A DNA stretch of 64,000 nt, from NCBI RefSeq assembly GCF_004791585.1, contig NZ_SRUU01000009.1, forward strand, positions 62,001-126,000, read 5' to 3'. The position numbers and the translations under genes are program-made. The stretch comes from Mesorhizobium sp. M1C.F.Ca.ET.210.01.1.1. GTDB lineage: Bacteria; Pseudomonadota; Alphaproteobacteria; Rhizobiales; Rhizobiaceae. The notes below the pieces were generated by a model that saw only the letters and a program-made list of their open reading frames with translations, was not told the origin of the DNA and made no database searches. Positions within the stretch are counted from its first letter, which is position 1; every line of letters starts with the position of its first letter. Shown here piece after piece: positions 42,964 through 55,801 of this stretch.

Positions 42964-43803
42964 TTAACTTTCTTTGTCCGCTGCTCGCCCCCGCGCAGCC
43001 GGCAGCCGCCTCGGATCGTCTCCCGGCGAGCCGTCGCCGCGCGGCATCGCCGGCGAAAACCTGTCGAGCGATGAAATAATGCCGCGCAGCACCTTCAACT
43101 CCGGTTCGGCGAAGCCCGCCCGCGTCAACACGGCGCGCAGATTGTCGACCATCTTCGGTTTCTTCTCCTCAGGGCGGAAATAGCCGCGCGCCTCGAGAGC
43201 GCCTTCAAGATAGGCGAACAGGCTGTGCAGTTGCTCCTTGGTCGCAGGAACCAGCTCCGGTCCGGAGAAATTGGTCGCGGTCTCCTCGGCGAGGCCGGAC
43301 TTCATCCATTCATAAGACATCAAAAGCACCGCCTGCGCGATGTTGAGCGAGGAGAAGCTTGGATCGACGGGAAAGGTGACGATCTCGTCGGCGAGGCCGA
43401 CCTCGTCATTGTAGAGGCCGAAGCGCTCGCGGCCGAAGAGAATCCCGGTGCGCAATCCGGCCTGATCATAGGCGCGGAGCGCCCTGCCCGCTTCCACCGG
43501 ACCGCGCACCGGCTTGAAGCCGTCGCGCTCGCGTGCCGTGGTGGCGAAGACGAAGTTGAGGTCGGCGACCGCCGAAGCCAGATCGTCGAACACCTTCGTT
43601 GCATCGATGACATGGTCGGCGCGGCTGGCGGCCGCGCGCGCCTTCTCGCTTGGCCAGCCGTCGCGTGGATTGACCAGGCGCAGCTCGGAAAGGCCGAAAT
43701 TCGCCATGGCGCGCGCGACCATGCCGATATTCTCGCCGAGCTGCGGCTCGACGAGGATGATCGCCGGTCCGGCGGTGTTAGCGGGTTCGTTCGCGGTTGG
43801 CAT
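42964..43803 (-). CDS. trmJ: tRNA (cytidine/uridine-2'-O-)-methyltransferase TrmJ-like
   Basis: A 279-residue SPOUT-family RNA methyltransferase. The N-terminal knot region includes VEPQLGENIGMVARAMANFGL (core ENIGMVARAMANFG, residues ~24-37) and VNPRDGWP; the C-terminal knot includes ILFGRERFGLYNDEV and ADEIVTFPVDPSFSSLNIAQAV (core SLNIAQAV). TrmJ modifies position 32 of tRNAs. ATG 43803 gives the family N-terminus. Divergent from icd. Confidence 0.9.
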   Translation of the reverse strand: MPTANEPANTAGPAIILVEPQLGENIGMVARAMANFGLSELRLVNPRDGWPSEKARAAASRADHVIDATKVFDDLASAVADLNFVFATTARERDGFKPVRGPVEAGRALRAYDQAGLRTGILFGRERFGLYNDEVGLADEIVTFPVDPSFSSLNIAQAVLLMSYEWMKSGLAEETATNFSGPELVPATKEQLHSLFAYLEGALEARGYFRPEEKKPKMVDNLRAVLTRAGFAEPELKVLRGIISSLDRFSPAMPRGDGSPGDDPRRLPAARGRAADKES

Positions 43804-43912
43804 GGTTCTCGGTAATCAGGGTTTGCGGCGTTTCGGCGTCCCCTGCCACATCCGGCCCGGAAAATGAAGCATTCACAGGCACGGCACCTGTCCGTGATGC
43901 GCTTATCGCGGT

Positions 43913-43941
43913 TTGCGCGCTCAAAAAGGCTTTGATATACG
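43913..43941 (+). promoter_or_regulatory. Candidate icd promoter
   Basis: TTGCGC (43913-43918), a 17-bp spacer, and TATACG (43936-43941) form a good sigma-70-type promoter about 71 bp before the icd ATG at 44012. Confidence 0.5.
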
Positions 43942-44011
43942 CTCCGCAACCCCGGCCGAAAGCCATGCGGGCAAGGCCGTTCAGATCCCCCAGCAACGAG
44001 GCATTCTTTCC

Positions 44012-45223
44012 ATGGCGAAGATCAAGGTGGCGAACCCGGTCGTCGAGCTCGACGGCGACGAGATGACCCGCATCATCTGGCAGTTCATCAAGGACAAGCT
44101 GATCCACCCCTATCTCGACATCAAGCTGGATTATTTCGACCTCGGCATCGAGAACCGCGACGCCACCAACGACCAGGTGACGATCGACTCGGCCAACGCC
44201 ATCAAGAAGTACGGCGTCGGTGTGAAATGCGCGACGATCACGCCCGACGAGGCGCGCGTCGAGGAATTCAAGCTCAAGAAGATGTGGAAGTCGCCCAACG
44301 GCACAATCCGCAACATCCTCGGCGGCACCATCTTCCGCGAGCCGATCATAATGAAGAACGTGCCGCGCCTGGTGCCGGGCTGGACCAAGCCGATCATCGT
44401 CGGCCGTCACGCCTTTGGCGACCAGTACCGTGCAACCGATTTTCGCTTCCCCGGCAAGGGCAAGTTGACGATCAAGTTCGTCGGCGAGGACGGCCAGGTG
44501 ATCGAGCACGATGTGTTCGACGCGCCCTCCTCCGGCGTCGCCATGGCCATGTACAATCTGGATGAATCGATCCGCGAATTCGCCCGCGCCTCGCTGAACT
44601 ACGGCCTGCTGCGGAACTATCCGGTCTATCTGTCGACCAAGAATACCATCCTCAAGGCCTATGACGGCCGCTTCAAGGACATCTTCCAGGAAGTCTACGA
44701 GAAGGAGTTCGAGGCCGAGTTCAAGGCGAAGAAGCTCTGGTATGAGCACCGCCTGATCGACGACATGGTGGCCTCCAGCCTGAAGTGGTCGGGCGGCTAT
44801 GTCTGGGCCTGCAAGAACTATGACGGCGACGTGCAGTCCGACACGGTGGCGCAGGGTTTCGGCTCGCTTGGCCTGATGACCTCGGTGCTGATGACGCCGG
44901 ACGGCAAGACGGTGGAAGCGGAAGCCGCGCACGGCACCGTCACGCGCCACTACCGCCAGCACCAAAAGGGCGAGGAAACCTCGACCAACTCGATCGCCTC
45001 GATCTTCGCCTGGACGCGCGGTCTCGCCCACCGCGCCAAGCTCGACGACAATGCCGAGCTGAAGCGCTTCGCCGAGACGCTGGAGAAGGTCTGCATCCAG
45101 ACGGTCGAGTCCGGCTTCATGACCAAGGATCTGTCGCTGCTGATCGGCCCCGACCAGCCCTGGCTGTCAACCACCGGCTTCCTCGACAAGATTGACGAGA
45201 ATCTTCAGAGGGCGATGGGGTAG
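44012..45223 (+). CDS. icd: NADP-dependent isocitrate dehydrogenase (eukaryotic-type homodimer)
   Basis: A 403-residue enzyme of the TCA cycle that decarboxylates isocitrate to 2-oxoglutarate. Its length and motifs ([55 protein letters not shown]) place it in the subgroup found in rhizobia and mitochondria rather than the E. coli type. The substrate-binding Ser/Asn/Arg cluster is in [12 protein letters not shown]. The GNAT-like gene follows after 2 bp. Confidence 0.96.
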   Translation: MAKIKVANPVVELDGDEMTRIIWQFIKDKLIHPYLDIKLDYFDLGIENRDATNDQVTIDSANAIKKYGVGVKCATITPDEARVEEFKLKKMWKSPNGTIRNILGGTIFREPIIMKNVPRLVPGWTKPIIVGRHAFGDQYRATDFRFPGKGKLTIKFVGEDGQVIEHDVFDAPSSGVAMAMYNLDESIREFARASLNYGLLRNYPVYLSTKNTILKAYDGRFKDIFQEVYEKEFEAEFKAKKLWYEHRLIDDMVASSLKWSGGYVWACKNYDGDVQSDTVAQGFGSLGLMTSVLMTPDGKTVEAEAAHGTVTRHYRQHQKGEETSTNSIASIFAWTRGLAHRAKLDDNAELKRFAETLEKVCIQTVESGFMTKDLSLLIGPDQPWLSTTGFLDKIDENLQRAMG

Positions 45224-45225
45224 TG

Positions 45226-45969
45226 ATGCTGGCCGCGGCCGACAAGGCCCGCGTCTGCGCGGCAAGCAATGCCGATCTTCACGGGGCGGTGTTTCGAGCG
45301 CACGGACTGAATCGGCAGCGAAACCCGCTCTTGTGGTGGAGCGAGTCGCCCGCTCCACCCTATTACTCCAATGTGACGACGCTTGATCCCGATGCGATCG
45401 AGGCCCAGCACCAAGCCGTCAAGCAGCTGAGTTCGGCGCTTGACGGCCCGTTTGCAGTCAAGGATGGATTTTGCCGGCTCGATCTGGCCAGCCTCGGCTT
45501 CAAGCTGCTTTTCAGGGCAAGCTGGACTTGGGCCAATCCGAGCCGTGCAGCCGCTGGCGCTCATAGCCGCATGCCTTTTGGCTGGGAGCGCATCCGTGAT
45601 CCCGATGCGCTACGTGCCTGGGAAGATGCCTGGGCCGAAGACAATCCACGCGACCGGCGCGTCTTTCCACCGGCGATCCTCGATAATCCTGACATTGCAT
45701 TTTTTGGGTGTGCATCCGCCGGCGGTTTTGACGCCGGCTGCATCGTGAATCGTTCGCCAGGGGCAGTCGGGCCGTCCAACGTCTTTGCAAATGGAGTTGG
45801 CGCGGCTACTGCTTATCAGGACGCCACTCGCGTCGCCGCAATCTACGCCGACGATCTGCCACTCGTCGGATATGAGCATGGCGACGCGCTGCATGCGGCG
45901 CGCGTGGCCGGCTTCGAACCCGTTGGGGGTCTGTGTGTCTGGCTCCGGCATAGCGAAAGAGCAGCATGA
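45226..45969 (+). CDS. GNAT-like hypothetical protein
   Basis: A 247-residue protein. The C-terminal half has AFFGCASAGGFDAGCIVNRSPGAVGPSNVF (core AGGFDAGCIVNRS) and ends GYEHGDALHAARVAGFEPVGGL, resembling GNAT acetyltransferase core strands and the last helix. No catalytic residue can be assigned. The start ATG 45226 is 2 bp after the icd stop; the GTG at 45223 is an alternative. The glutathione transferase gene overlaps its stop (ATGA). Confidence 0.6.
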   Translation: MLAAADKARVCAASNADLHGAVFRAHGLNRQRNPLLWWSESPAPPYYSNVTTLDPDAIEAQHQAVKQLSSALDGPFAVKDGFCRLDLASLGFKLLFRASWTWANPSRAAAGAHSRMPFGWERIRDPDALRAWEDAWAEDNPRDRRVFPPAILDNPDIAFFGCASAGGFDAGCIVNRSPGAVGPSNVFANGVGAATAYQDATRVAAIYADDLPLVGYEHGDALHAARVAGFEPVGGLCVWLRHSERAA

Positions 45970-46592
45970 AGAAGCCGACCCTCTACGGCGCCGACTATAG
46001 CGTCTACGTGCGCATCGCGCGGATGGCACTGGAGGAGAAGGGCGTCGATTACGAGCTCGTCCCGGTCGACATCTTCGCGGCCGACGGCATTCCGGCCTGG
46101 TATCTCGAACACCACCCGTTCGGCCGCATCCCGGCCTTAGAGCATGACGGTTTCCGTCTCTTCGAGACGAGCGCCATCGCACGCTACATCGACGAGGCTT
46201 TTGCCGGTCCGGCCCTGCAGCCCGCCGATCCGCGCGGTCGTGCAAGGATGGGCCAGATTGCCGGCATGCTCGACGCCTATGGCTATCGTGCCATGGTCTG
46301 GGACGTTGCCGTGGAGCGCCTGGAGAAAGAAGCGCCCGACGAGGCGCTGATCGCCGGCGGCCTAAGCCGGGCGGAGACTGTGCTAAAGGTGCTGACGTCG
46401 CTGAAGGCAAAAGGCCCCTGGCTGCTCGGCAACCATCTGACGCTGGCCGACCTGCACGCGGCGCCGGTCATCGCCTATTTCGTCAAGGTCGCCGAAGGGC
46501 GTGACACGCTGGCACGGTTTGCAGGCATCCAGGACTGGTATGCGCGCGTCGCTGCGCGCCCGAGCTTCGCCAGAACGGAGAAAGCCGGCTGA
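45966..46592 (+). CDS. Glutathione S-transferase family protein
   Basis: A 208-residue cytosolic GST. The thioredoxin-like N-terminal domain (TLYGADYSVYVRIARMALEEKG; residues ~4-25) is followed by the cis-Pro region GRIPALEHDGFRLFETSAIARYI (core PALEHDGFRLFETSAI) and an all-helical C-terminal domain (LADLHAAPVIAYF). Ser or Tyr near the N-terminus (Y11) may activate glutathione. It starts at ATG 45966, overlapping the previous stop by 4 bp. Confidence 0.88.
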   Translation: MKKPTLYGADYSVYVRIARMALEEKGVDYELVPVDIFAADGIPAWYLEHHPFGRIPALEHDGFRLFETSAIARYIDEAFAGPALQPADPRGRARMGQIAGMLDAYGYRAMVWDVAVERLEKEAPDEALIAGGLSRAETVLKVLTSLKAKGPWLLGNHLTLADLHAAPVIAYFVKVAEGRDTLARFAGIQDWYARVAARPSFARTEKAG

Positions 46593-46608
46593 AACGGCCG
46601 GCTGTCGG

Positions 46609-46628
46609 CCAGCGGGCAAGGCCGCTGG
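46609..46628 (+). terminator. Possible weak terminator after the GST gene
   Basis: Perfect 7-bp stem CCAGCGG / CCGCTGG with a GCAAGG loop, 17 bases after the GST stop. There is no T-run (GGCTGTCT follows), so intrinsic termination would be inefficient. Confidence 0.35.
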
Positions 46629-46704
46629 GGCTGTCTAAGTATGTCCCCCGAATGTGGGAAAGGCGTAAGGCGTATGGAGCGAATCTGAAAGATTGCGACG
46701 CGCC

Positions 46705-47184
46705 TTAGAAGCCTAACTCTGGCCGGGTCGCCATCAGCCAGAGAATGGCGAGCACCGCACCAAAGGCCGGGAAACCGCAGGCGAACCAGATGCGAAAGAG
46801 GCGCTTTTCCTCGCCCGGCAGCGGAGCCTGTTCACGGACCGCCTTTCGCGCCAGATCACGTATGCGCATCTGGATCCAGACTACCGGTAGCCAGAAGGCG
46901 CCGGCAACCGCATAGAGCAGCAACGAAAGCACGATCCAGCCCTGCGAGAGTGGCCACCCCATCTCGCGCGCCAGCAATGCTCCGGTGATCGGCTGGGCTA
47001 CTACGGCCGTCGCCGTGAAGATGGCGTCGGCGATGACAACCGTGCCGGCGACATGAGCGACGACGTCGGGCCGGCCTGTTCGCTGCGCCATCAGCATGAA
47101 GAACGCTATGCCGGCACCGGTGCCGAACAGCACCGTGGCGCCGATCACGTGCAACCACCGCAATATATCGGCCCACAGGCTCAT
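46705..47184 (-). CDS. DUF2269-type membrane protein
   Basis: A 159-residue inner-membrane protein with four helices (near residues 8-32, 48-72, 80-104 and 130-155). LRWLHVIGATVLFGTGAGIAFFML (core LHVIGATVLFGTG) with an early His resembles DUF2269 proteins. It overlaps the upstream SDR-DoxX gene by ATGA, implying coupled expression. Function unknown. Confidence 0.72.
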   Translation of the reverse strand: MSLWADILRWLHVIGATVLFGTGAGIAFFMLMAQRTGRPDVVAHVAGTVVIADAIFTATAVVAQPITGALLAREMGWPLSQGWIVLSLLLYAVAGAFWLPVVWIQMRIRDLARKAVREQAPLPGEEKRLFRIWFACGFPAFGAVLAILWLMATRPELGF

Positions 47185-48482
47185 CGCTCTTCCAAGATCG
47201 CAAGAGCCGCCAGGACGAGGCAAAGCATGGGCACGGCCTTGACGATGGCCCCGAGGGGATCGAGCCACAGATCGGGGGCAAGTGCGGTCGCGGCGGCAAG
47301 ATAGAGCAAGGTGATGGCTATCATCGCAATCAGCGCCGATCGTGCGAGGGGTCGCACGACAACCGCGGCGCCAACGACGATGTCCGCGATACTTCCGGCA
47401 AGAACCATCCCGAACGCCAGCGTGCCCGGCAGGCCGCGCGAGATGAGAATGTCGGCGGCCGCATCCTGCCGGACAAGCCCGACAACGCCCGAAAACAGCC
47501 AGAACCAAGACAAGACGGCAAACACCACCGGCTTCAGCAGCCACAGGCGCGCGAACCACCGCTCCTGAACATGCGCCGGCATGGCTGCCAGCGTTGTTTC
47601 CAGTGCTTGCGGTGGGCGATCAGTGATTTCGGCCCAGGGTGTCGAGTTGCCGGTAACGCCCTTCTCCAGCGCGGCAAGGGCGGCACTGCGCAAGGGGGAC
47701 CGCCACCCGAGAAGGCCGAGCCCATCGGCGGCCGTGGCGGCGAGCCGGCCGACAATTGCGGGCACCGTCACGACCCGCGCCTTGGGCAGGCCGAGCCAGG
47801 CTCGAAATTCAAGCAGGACGGCGCCAAGCGGTCTGGCCCGTTCCTCGACGAGATCGATGATCTGCCCGCGCGCCAGATCTTCCTCGACGGCGCGCGACAC
47901 CGCCTCGGCGACATCCGCGACGGACACCGTCTGGATCGGCCGGTCCGCAAGGACGGCGGGCACGAACCATGGAAACGCGGCCAGAGCGCGCAACAGGGCT
48001 GTTCCGCCATAAGCAGCCGGCGCGATGACCAGGCCGGGCCGCAGGATGGTCCATTCTAGCGAGGATGACGCGACCGCGCGGTCGCCTTCGGCCTTGGTTC
48101 GAAAGAACGCGTTATCGGAAGCGAGATCGGCGCCGATTGCGGAGATCTGCACAAGTCGGCGCACACCGGCCTGTTCGCAAGCGGTGACGAGAGCGGCGAC
48201 CGACAGCCGGTGGATGGCGTCCAGATGATCGCGCGGGCCATCCTGCAAAGCGCCGGCGGCATTCACAACCGCCTCCACGCCGGCAAGCAGGGGCATCCAG
48301 TCTGCCGCTGCGAGCAGTCGCGACATATCCACCGCGATCCATTGTACGCCCGGTTTGCGCCGCCGCGCATCGTGGACGTCACGACCGACCCCGACAAGGT
48401 CGTGACCGTCCGAGATCAAGCGTCCGAGGACGGCTTCTCCGATCAGTCCATAGCCACCAAGGACGAGGACCTTCATCCGCAT
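47181..48482 (-). CDS. SDR-family NAD(P)-binding protein fused to a DoxX-like membrane domain
   Basis: A 433-residue fusion. Residues 1-290 are an atypical short-chain dehydrogenase/NmrA-like domain with VLVLGGYGLIGEAVLGRL (glycine-rich nucleotide loop, residues ~5-22), VVNAAGAL and WTILRPGLVIAP. Residues 315-430 are four hydrophobic helices resembling DoxX (FAVLSWFWLFSGVVGLV, LAGSIADIVVGAAVVVRPL). The function is unknown; the fusion would tether a nucleotide-binding enzyme to the membrane. The alaS stop lies 3 bp upstream of its start, so it may be read from the alaS transcript. Confidence 0.85.
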   Translation of the reverse strand: MRMKVLVLGGYGLIGEAVLGRLISDGHDLVGVGRDVHDARRRKPGVQWIAVDMSRLLAAADWMPLLAGVEAVVNAAGALQDGPRDHLDAIHRLSVAALVTACEQAGVRRLVQISAIGADLASDNAFFRTKAEGDRAVASSSLEWTILRPGLVIAPAAYGGTALLRALAAFPWFVPAVLADRPIQTVSVADVAEAVSRAVEEDLARGQIIDLVEERARPLGAVLLEFRAWLGLPKARVVTVPAIVGRLAATAADGLGLLGWRSPLRSAALAALEKGVTGNSTPWAEITDRPPQALETTLAAMPAHVQERWFARLWLLKPVVFAVLSWFWLFSGVVGLVRQDAAADILISRGLPGTLAFGMVLAGSIADIVVGAAVVVRPLARSALIAMIAITLLYLAAATALAPDLWLDPLGAIVKAVPMLCLVLAALAILEER

Positions 48483-48484
48483 GC

Positions 48485-51154
<2,670 letters not shown>

Positions 51155-51368
51155 GAGTACTGCCTTTTCGCGAGAACCGCCGGCTTGGCCGGCGGCAAAT
51201 GACTTTCGTGTTCCAGAAGATAGATTGGCCTTTTAGCCGTAGCCCTTGACCCTGTCCAGAAACACGGATCGAGCCACGCCGTCCAAAAGCGCGCAGCGGT
51301 TTGGGCAAACGACATGCATCAAATCGGCAAGATCAGTCCGCCGCGTTCACGCTGTCCGCAAACGCAAA

Positions 51369-51391
51369 CCGCCGGCACGAAGGCCGGCGGT
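51369..51391 (-). terminator. Candidate terminator downstream of recA
   Basis: Stem CCGCCGGC / GCCGGCGG with a short loop. On the minus strand it is followed by TTTGCGTTTGCGG, a broken T-run. It lies about 140 bp beyond the recA stop, so it may terminate recA transcripts inefficiently after the palindromic repeat. Confidence 0.5.
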
Positions 51392-51480
51392 TCGGGACGC
51401 AATACCAGAACTCGATTACATAAGCATATGTAGATATAACGGGATTATGGCCAAACTCCGGCCGATCCAGCTTGCTCTAC

Positions 51481-51524
51481 GCTATTCCGGACGGAAAACC
51501 GACGCGCAGTTTTCCTGGAATTGC
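51481..51524. repeat. Short palindromic repeat, copy B
   Basis: The same 44-bp palindromic family as 27480-27523, in the opposite orientation (GCTATTCC ... GGAATTGC, inner GGAAAACC / GTTTTCC). It lies 7 bases after the recA stop. Confidence 0.85.
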
Positions 51525-51530
51525 CTGGCC

Positions 51531-52628
<1,098 letters not shown>

Positions 52629-52752
52629 GATACATCACCCCTTGGTCGTCAATGAAGGCCGGACAATCCGTGATCCCTGCAGTTTTGTACCTTTTTTGTT
52701 CTCATTTGGCAAGGGGTAACAACTGACTGAAAAACAATCAATATCTGGATTT

Positions 52753-52767
52753 GTTCTAGTTTTGTCT
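52753..52767 (-). promoter_or_regulatory. Candidate SOS (LexA) box upstream of recA
   Basis: The + strand reads GTTC-TAGTTTT-GTCT at 52753-52767, close to the alphaproteobacterial LexA site (two direct GTTC repeats 7 bp apart); the second half-site has two mismatches. It lies about 125 bp upstream of the recA ATG. Location supports it, sequence is imperfect. Confidence 0.4.
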
Positions 52768-52909
52768 CACTATAGCTAGAGCGCACCGGCGTGCTGGCCT
52801 AACAGAGATTTTGACGTCCAGCCGGCCCGAATCGCGTCAGCGATTGCGGGGCGATGCACGGAAACCTAGTGTGCGCACGCGAACAATCAACGAAGGTCAC
52901 CTCTCCCGC

Positions 52910-53848
52910 ATGCCGACATCCCCAAGAATCCTGGCTCTGGGCGGCGCCCATATCGACCGGCGCGGCCAGGTGTCGGGCACCTACGTGCCCGCCGCTTCCA
53001 ACCCCGGTATCATGCGCGAGGATGTCGGCGGCGGCGTCTTCAACGCACTGCGCAGCGTGGTGAAGCGCGGCGTGTCGGCTTCGCTGCTTTCGGTGCGCGG
53101 CGGCGACGCTGCGGCGGAAACCGTCGCATCGGCGATCGCCGGCGCCGGCATCGACGATCTTTCGGTGGTGTTCCTCGACCGCACGACCCCGAGCTACACG
53201 GCGCTGATCGACACCGAGGGCGAGCTGATCGTCGGCTTCGCCGATATGGGCCTCTACGACCTCGCATTCCCCAAGCAGATCCGCCGCGCCAAGGTGCGCG
53301 AGGCGATCGCCGGAGTTGACGCGATCCTTTGCGACGCGAACCTGCCAACAGCAGCGCTCGAGCGTCTCGTTGCGCAAGCCGGCGGCAGGCCGCTCTTCGC
53401 CATCGCCATCTCGCCGGCCAAGGTGGTGCGGCTGGCGCCGCTGCTCGGCGATTTATCGCTGCTGTTCATGAACCGCCGCGAGGCGGCAGCGCTCGCCGGC
53501 GCCGACATGTCCGGCCGGGATCTTGTCGACGCGGTGAAGCGATTGGGGCTGGCGGCGGGCGTGATCACAGCCGGCAGCGCGCCGGTGCTGGGCTTCGATC
53601 AATCCGGCGTCTTTGCCATCGATCCGCCGGCGCCGCGACAGGTCGCCGACGTGACCGGCGCCGGCGATGCGCTGACAGGGGCCACGGTTGCCGCGCTGCT
53701 GCGCGGCCTGCCTTTGCGGGCAGCGCTGCGCGAAGGTGTTGCCGCGGCGATGCTCGCCATCGAGAGCGCGGAGGCCGTCCCGTCCTTCACCGCCGCCGGT
53801 TTCGCGCAGGAGCTTGCCCTTGTGCCGGAGGCACGGGAGGTGGCATAG
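52910..53848 (+). CDS. psuK: Pseudouridine kinase (PfkB family)
   Basis: A 312-residue PfkB/ribokinase-type kinase. The N-terminal ILALGGAHIDRRG and central GGGVFNALRSV substrate region are present, and the C-terminal signature is DVTGAGDALTGATVAALLRG (catalytic Asp in GAGD). It lies 50 bp upstream of psuG, whose product needs pseudouridine-5'-phosphate, so PsuK is assigned by the pair. ATG 52910 is chosen; a longer reading from 52811 would add an arginine-rich stretch. Confidence 0.87.
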   Translation: MPTSPRILALGGAHIDRRGQVSGTYVPAASNPGIMREDVGGGVFNALRSVVKRGVSASLLSVRGGDAAAETVASAIAGAGIDDLSVVFLDRTTPSYTALIDTEGELIVGFADMGLYDLAFPKQIRRAKVREAIAGVDAILCDANLPTAALERLVAQAGGRPLFAIAISPAKVVRLAPLLGDLSLLFMNRREAAALAGADMSGRDLVDAVKRLGLAAGVITAGSAPVLGFDQSGVFAIDPPAPRQVADVTGAGDALTGATVAALLRGLPLRAALREGVAAAMLAIESAEAVPSFTAAGFAQELALVPEAREVA

Positions 53849-53898
53849 CGCCACCAGACCATCTTGCCGGAGTGTTTTCTCCGGACTGGAGAACAGAC

Positions 53899-54816
53899 AT
53901 GACGCCCCAGACCGCCCGCCCCTTCATCGACATCCATCCGCCGGTGGCGGAGGCGCTTGCCGCCGGGCGGCCGGTGGTGGCGCTGGAAAGCACCATCATC
54001 ACCCATGGCATGCCCTACCCCGACAATGGCGCGATGGCGGCCAAGGTCGAGCAGATCATCGTTGACGGCGGCGCGGTGCCGGCGACTATCGCCGTGGTCG
54101 ATGGCCGCATCAAGATCGGCCTTTCCGACGGCGAGCGCGAATCGCTCGCCATGACCGGCGACGCCATGAAGCTGTCGCGCGCCGATCTCGGCTTTGCCGT
54201 CGCTCAAAGGCGCACCGGCGGCACCACGGTTGCGGCCACCATGATCGCCGCGCATATGGGCGGGATAAAGGTTTTCGCCACCGGCGGCATTGGCGGCGTC
54301 CACAAGGGCGCGGAAAAGAGCTTCGATATCTCGGCCGACCTCGACGAACTGGCGCGCACCCCGGTCATAGTCGTCTCGGCCGGCGCCAAGGCGATCCTCG
54401 ACATCGAGAAGACACTGGAAGTGCTGGAGACGCGCGGCGTGCCTGTCATCGGCCATGGCTGCGAGACGATGCCCGCCTTCTGGTCGAGGCAATCGCCGTT
54501 CCGCGCGCCGCTGACGCTGAATGCACCGCAGGACATCGCGCATTTCTACCGCACGCGCGTGGCGCTGGGCCTCGGCGGCGGCGTGCTGATCGCCAATCCG
54601 GTGCCGCAAAATGACGAGATACCGGCAGCGGAGATGGACGGCTACATCAAGGCCGCGCAGAAGGCGGCCGAAGCGCTCAACGTCACCGGCAAGGCGGTGA
54701 CGCCGTTCCTTTTGTCGAAGATCCTGGAGCTGACCGGCGGCCGCAGCCTGAAGACCAACATCGCGTTGGTCGAAAACAATGCGCGGCTGGCGGCGGAGAT
54801 CGCGAAGGCGCTGTAA
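53899..54816 (+). CDS. psuG: Pseudouridine-5'-phosphate glycosidase
   Basis: A 305-residue enzyme that cleaves pseudouridine 5'-phosphate to uracil and ribose 5-phosphate. Diagnostic stretches are VVALESTIITHGMPYPDN (about residues 26-43), VDGRIKIGLSDGE and FATGGIGGVHKGAE with the catalytic Lys region. Follows psuK, completing a pseudouridine salvage pair. The palindromic repeat copy C begins 3 bases after its stop. Confidence 0.96.
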   Translation: MTPQTARPFIDIHPPVAEALAAGRPVVALESTIITHGMPYPDNGAMAAKVEQIIVDGGAVPATIAVVDGRIKIGLSDGERESLAMTGDAMKLSRADLGFAVAQRRTGGTTVAATMIAAHMGGIKVFATGGIGGVHKGAEKSFDISADLDELARTPVIVVSAGAKAILDIEKTLEVLETRGVPVIGHGCETMPAFWSRQSPFRAPLTLNAPQDIAHFYRTRVALGLGGGVLIANPVPQNDEIPAAEMDGYIKAAQKAAEALNVTGKAVTPFLLSKILELTGGRSLKTNIALVENNARLAAEIAKAL

Positions 54817-54818
54817 GA

Positions 54819-54862
54819 GCAATCCCGGGAAAAGCGCATGGCGGTTTTCCGTTCGGATTTGC
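54819..54862. repeat. Short palindromic repeat, copy C
   Basis: A 44-bp member of the GCAATTCC...GGAATTGC family, here GCAATCCC ... GGATTTGC. It starts 3 bases after the psuG stop. Confidence 0.78.
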
Positions 54863-54875
54863 GTAAAGCAACGGC

Positions 54876-55199
54876 TTACTTTCCGGCTCGCCGTCCGGCC
54901 TCGTAAGCCCGCCGCGCCCAGATCGCCATTTCGTCGGGATCATCGAAGGCGTCGTCGGGAACGCTCCAATAGGGCATCGCCACCTCTTTGCCATGGCGCG
55001 AGCCGGTATAGGTCCACTGGCTGCAGCCGGCGGCCTCGAAATCCGGAATGCTCTCCTCGTCAGCCTTCAGCATCAGCTCGCCGCGCACGACGACCGCGAC
55101 GATGACGCCGTCGCAATAGATGCCCTTTCCGCCGAACAGTTTTCGGATGCTGATCGGCCCCAGGCTTTCGAACAGTTCTTCAAGGCGCGCATTGTCCAT
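54876..55199 (-). CDS. TfoX N-terminal domain protein
   Basis: A 107-residue protein of the TfoX/Sxy N-terminal family. LEELFESLGPISIRKLFGGKGIYCDGVIVAVVVRGELMLKAD (core SIRKLFGGKGIYCDG) followed by GKEVAMPYWSVPDD is the family pattern. The competence regulator Sxy has an extra C-terminal domain that is missing here. Function unclear. Confidence 0.82.
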   Translation of the reverse strand: MDNARLEELFESLGPISIRKLFGGKGIYCDGVIVAVVVRGELMLKADEESIPDFEAAGCSQWTYTGSRHGKEVAMPYWSVPDDAFDDPDEMAIWARRAYEAGRRAGK

Positions 55200-55288
55200 G
55201 CCGCGATCATCTCATCCGGCATGGGTCTTGTCATCGCCGCAACCAAAGGCATGCTGACAAGTTGAGACACGAAAACGGAGCTCTCTCC

Positions 55289-55786
55289 ATGCCTGTCCTG
55301 CTCAAAGGCTCCTGCCGCTGCGGCGCCGTCGGCTTCGAAGTCGAAAGCCACACGCCGGTGCCGTTCATGCTCTGCTACTGCTCGATCTGCCGCAAGCAGC
55401 AGGGCGGCGGCGGTTTTGCCATCAACCTCGGCGCCGACTACGAAACGCTGAAAATCAGTGGCAAGCGCAGCCTCGGCGTCTACCGCGCCGAGATCGAGGA
55501 CGACGAGCATCCGCATTGCGATGTCTCGACGGGCGAGCGCAACTTCTGCCGGAAATGCGGATCAGCACTCTGGCTCTACGACCCGACCTGGCCGGACCTC
55601 GTCCATCCGTTCGCGTCAGCCATCGACAGCGACCTGCCGACGCCGCCGGAAAAGGTGCACCTGATGCTGAAATACAAGGCGAACTGGGTCGAGCCGGTGA
55701 TCGGCAAGAAAGACAAGGTGTTCGAGGTCTATCCCGAGGAATCGATCGCCGATTGGCACAAACGGACCGGCATGTGGGTGGATTAG
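55289..55786 (+). CDS. GFA-family zinc protein (paralogue)
   Basis: A 165-residue GFA-fold protein, longer than the paralogue at 1839-2234. Zinc cysteines: C9 and C11 (CRCGAVGF), C29, C31, C34 (CYCSIC) and C87/C90 (CRKCGS). ATG 55289 is chosen from the family start MPVLLKGSCRCG; a TTG at 55262 is unlikely. It is followed by a RidA-family gene after 15 bp. Confidence 0.86.
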   Translation: MPVLLKGSCRCGAVGFEVESHTPVPFMLCYCSICRKQQGGGGFAINLGADYETLKISGKRSLGVYRAEIEDDEHPHCDVSTGERNFCRKCGSALWLYDPTWPDLVHPFASAIDSDLPTPPEKVHLMLKYKANWVEPVIGKKDKVFEVYPEESIADWHKRTGMWVD

Positions 55787-55801
55787 TAACGGGAGGCTAA
55801 A

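Larger units (their letters stand above)
51155..51530. other. alaS-recA intergenic region, 376 bp
   Basis: Between alaS (start 51154, minus) and the recA stop (51531). Contents: a hairpin GCCGCC-type stem at 51369-51391 facing the minus strand, a 44-bp palindromic repeat at 51481-51524 that is the reversed orientation of copies at 27480, 54819 and 56771, and an A/T-rich stretch near 51417-51440 (CATATGTAGATATAACGGG). No further gene was recognised. Confidence 0.6.
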
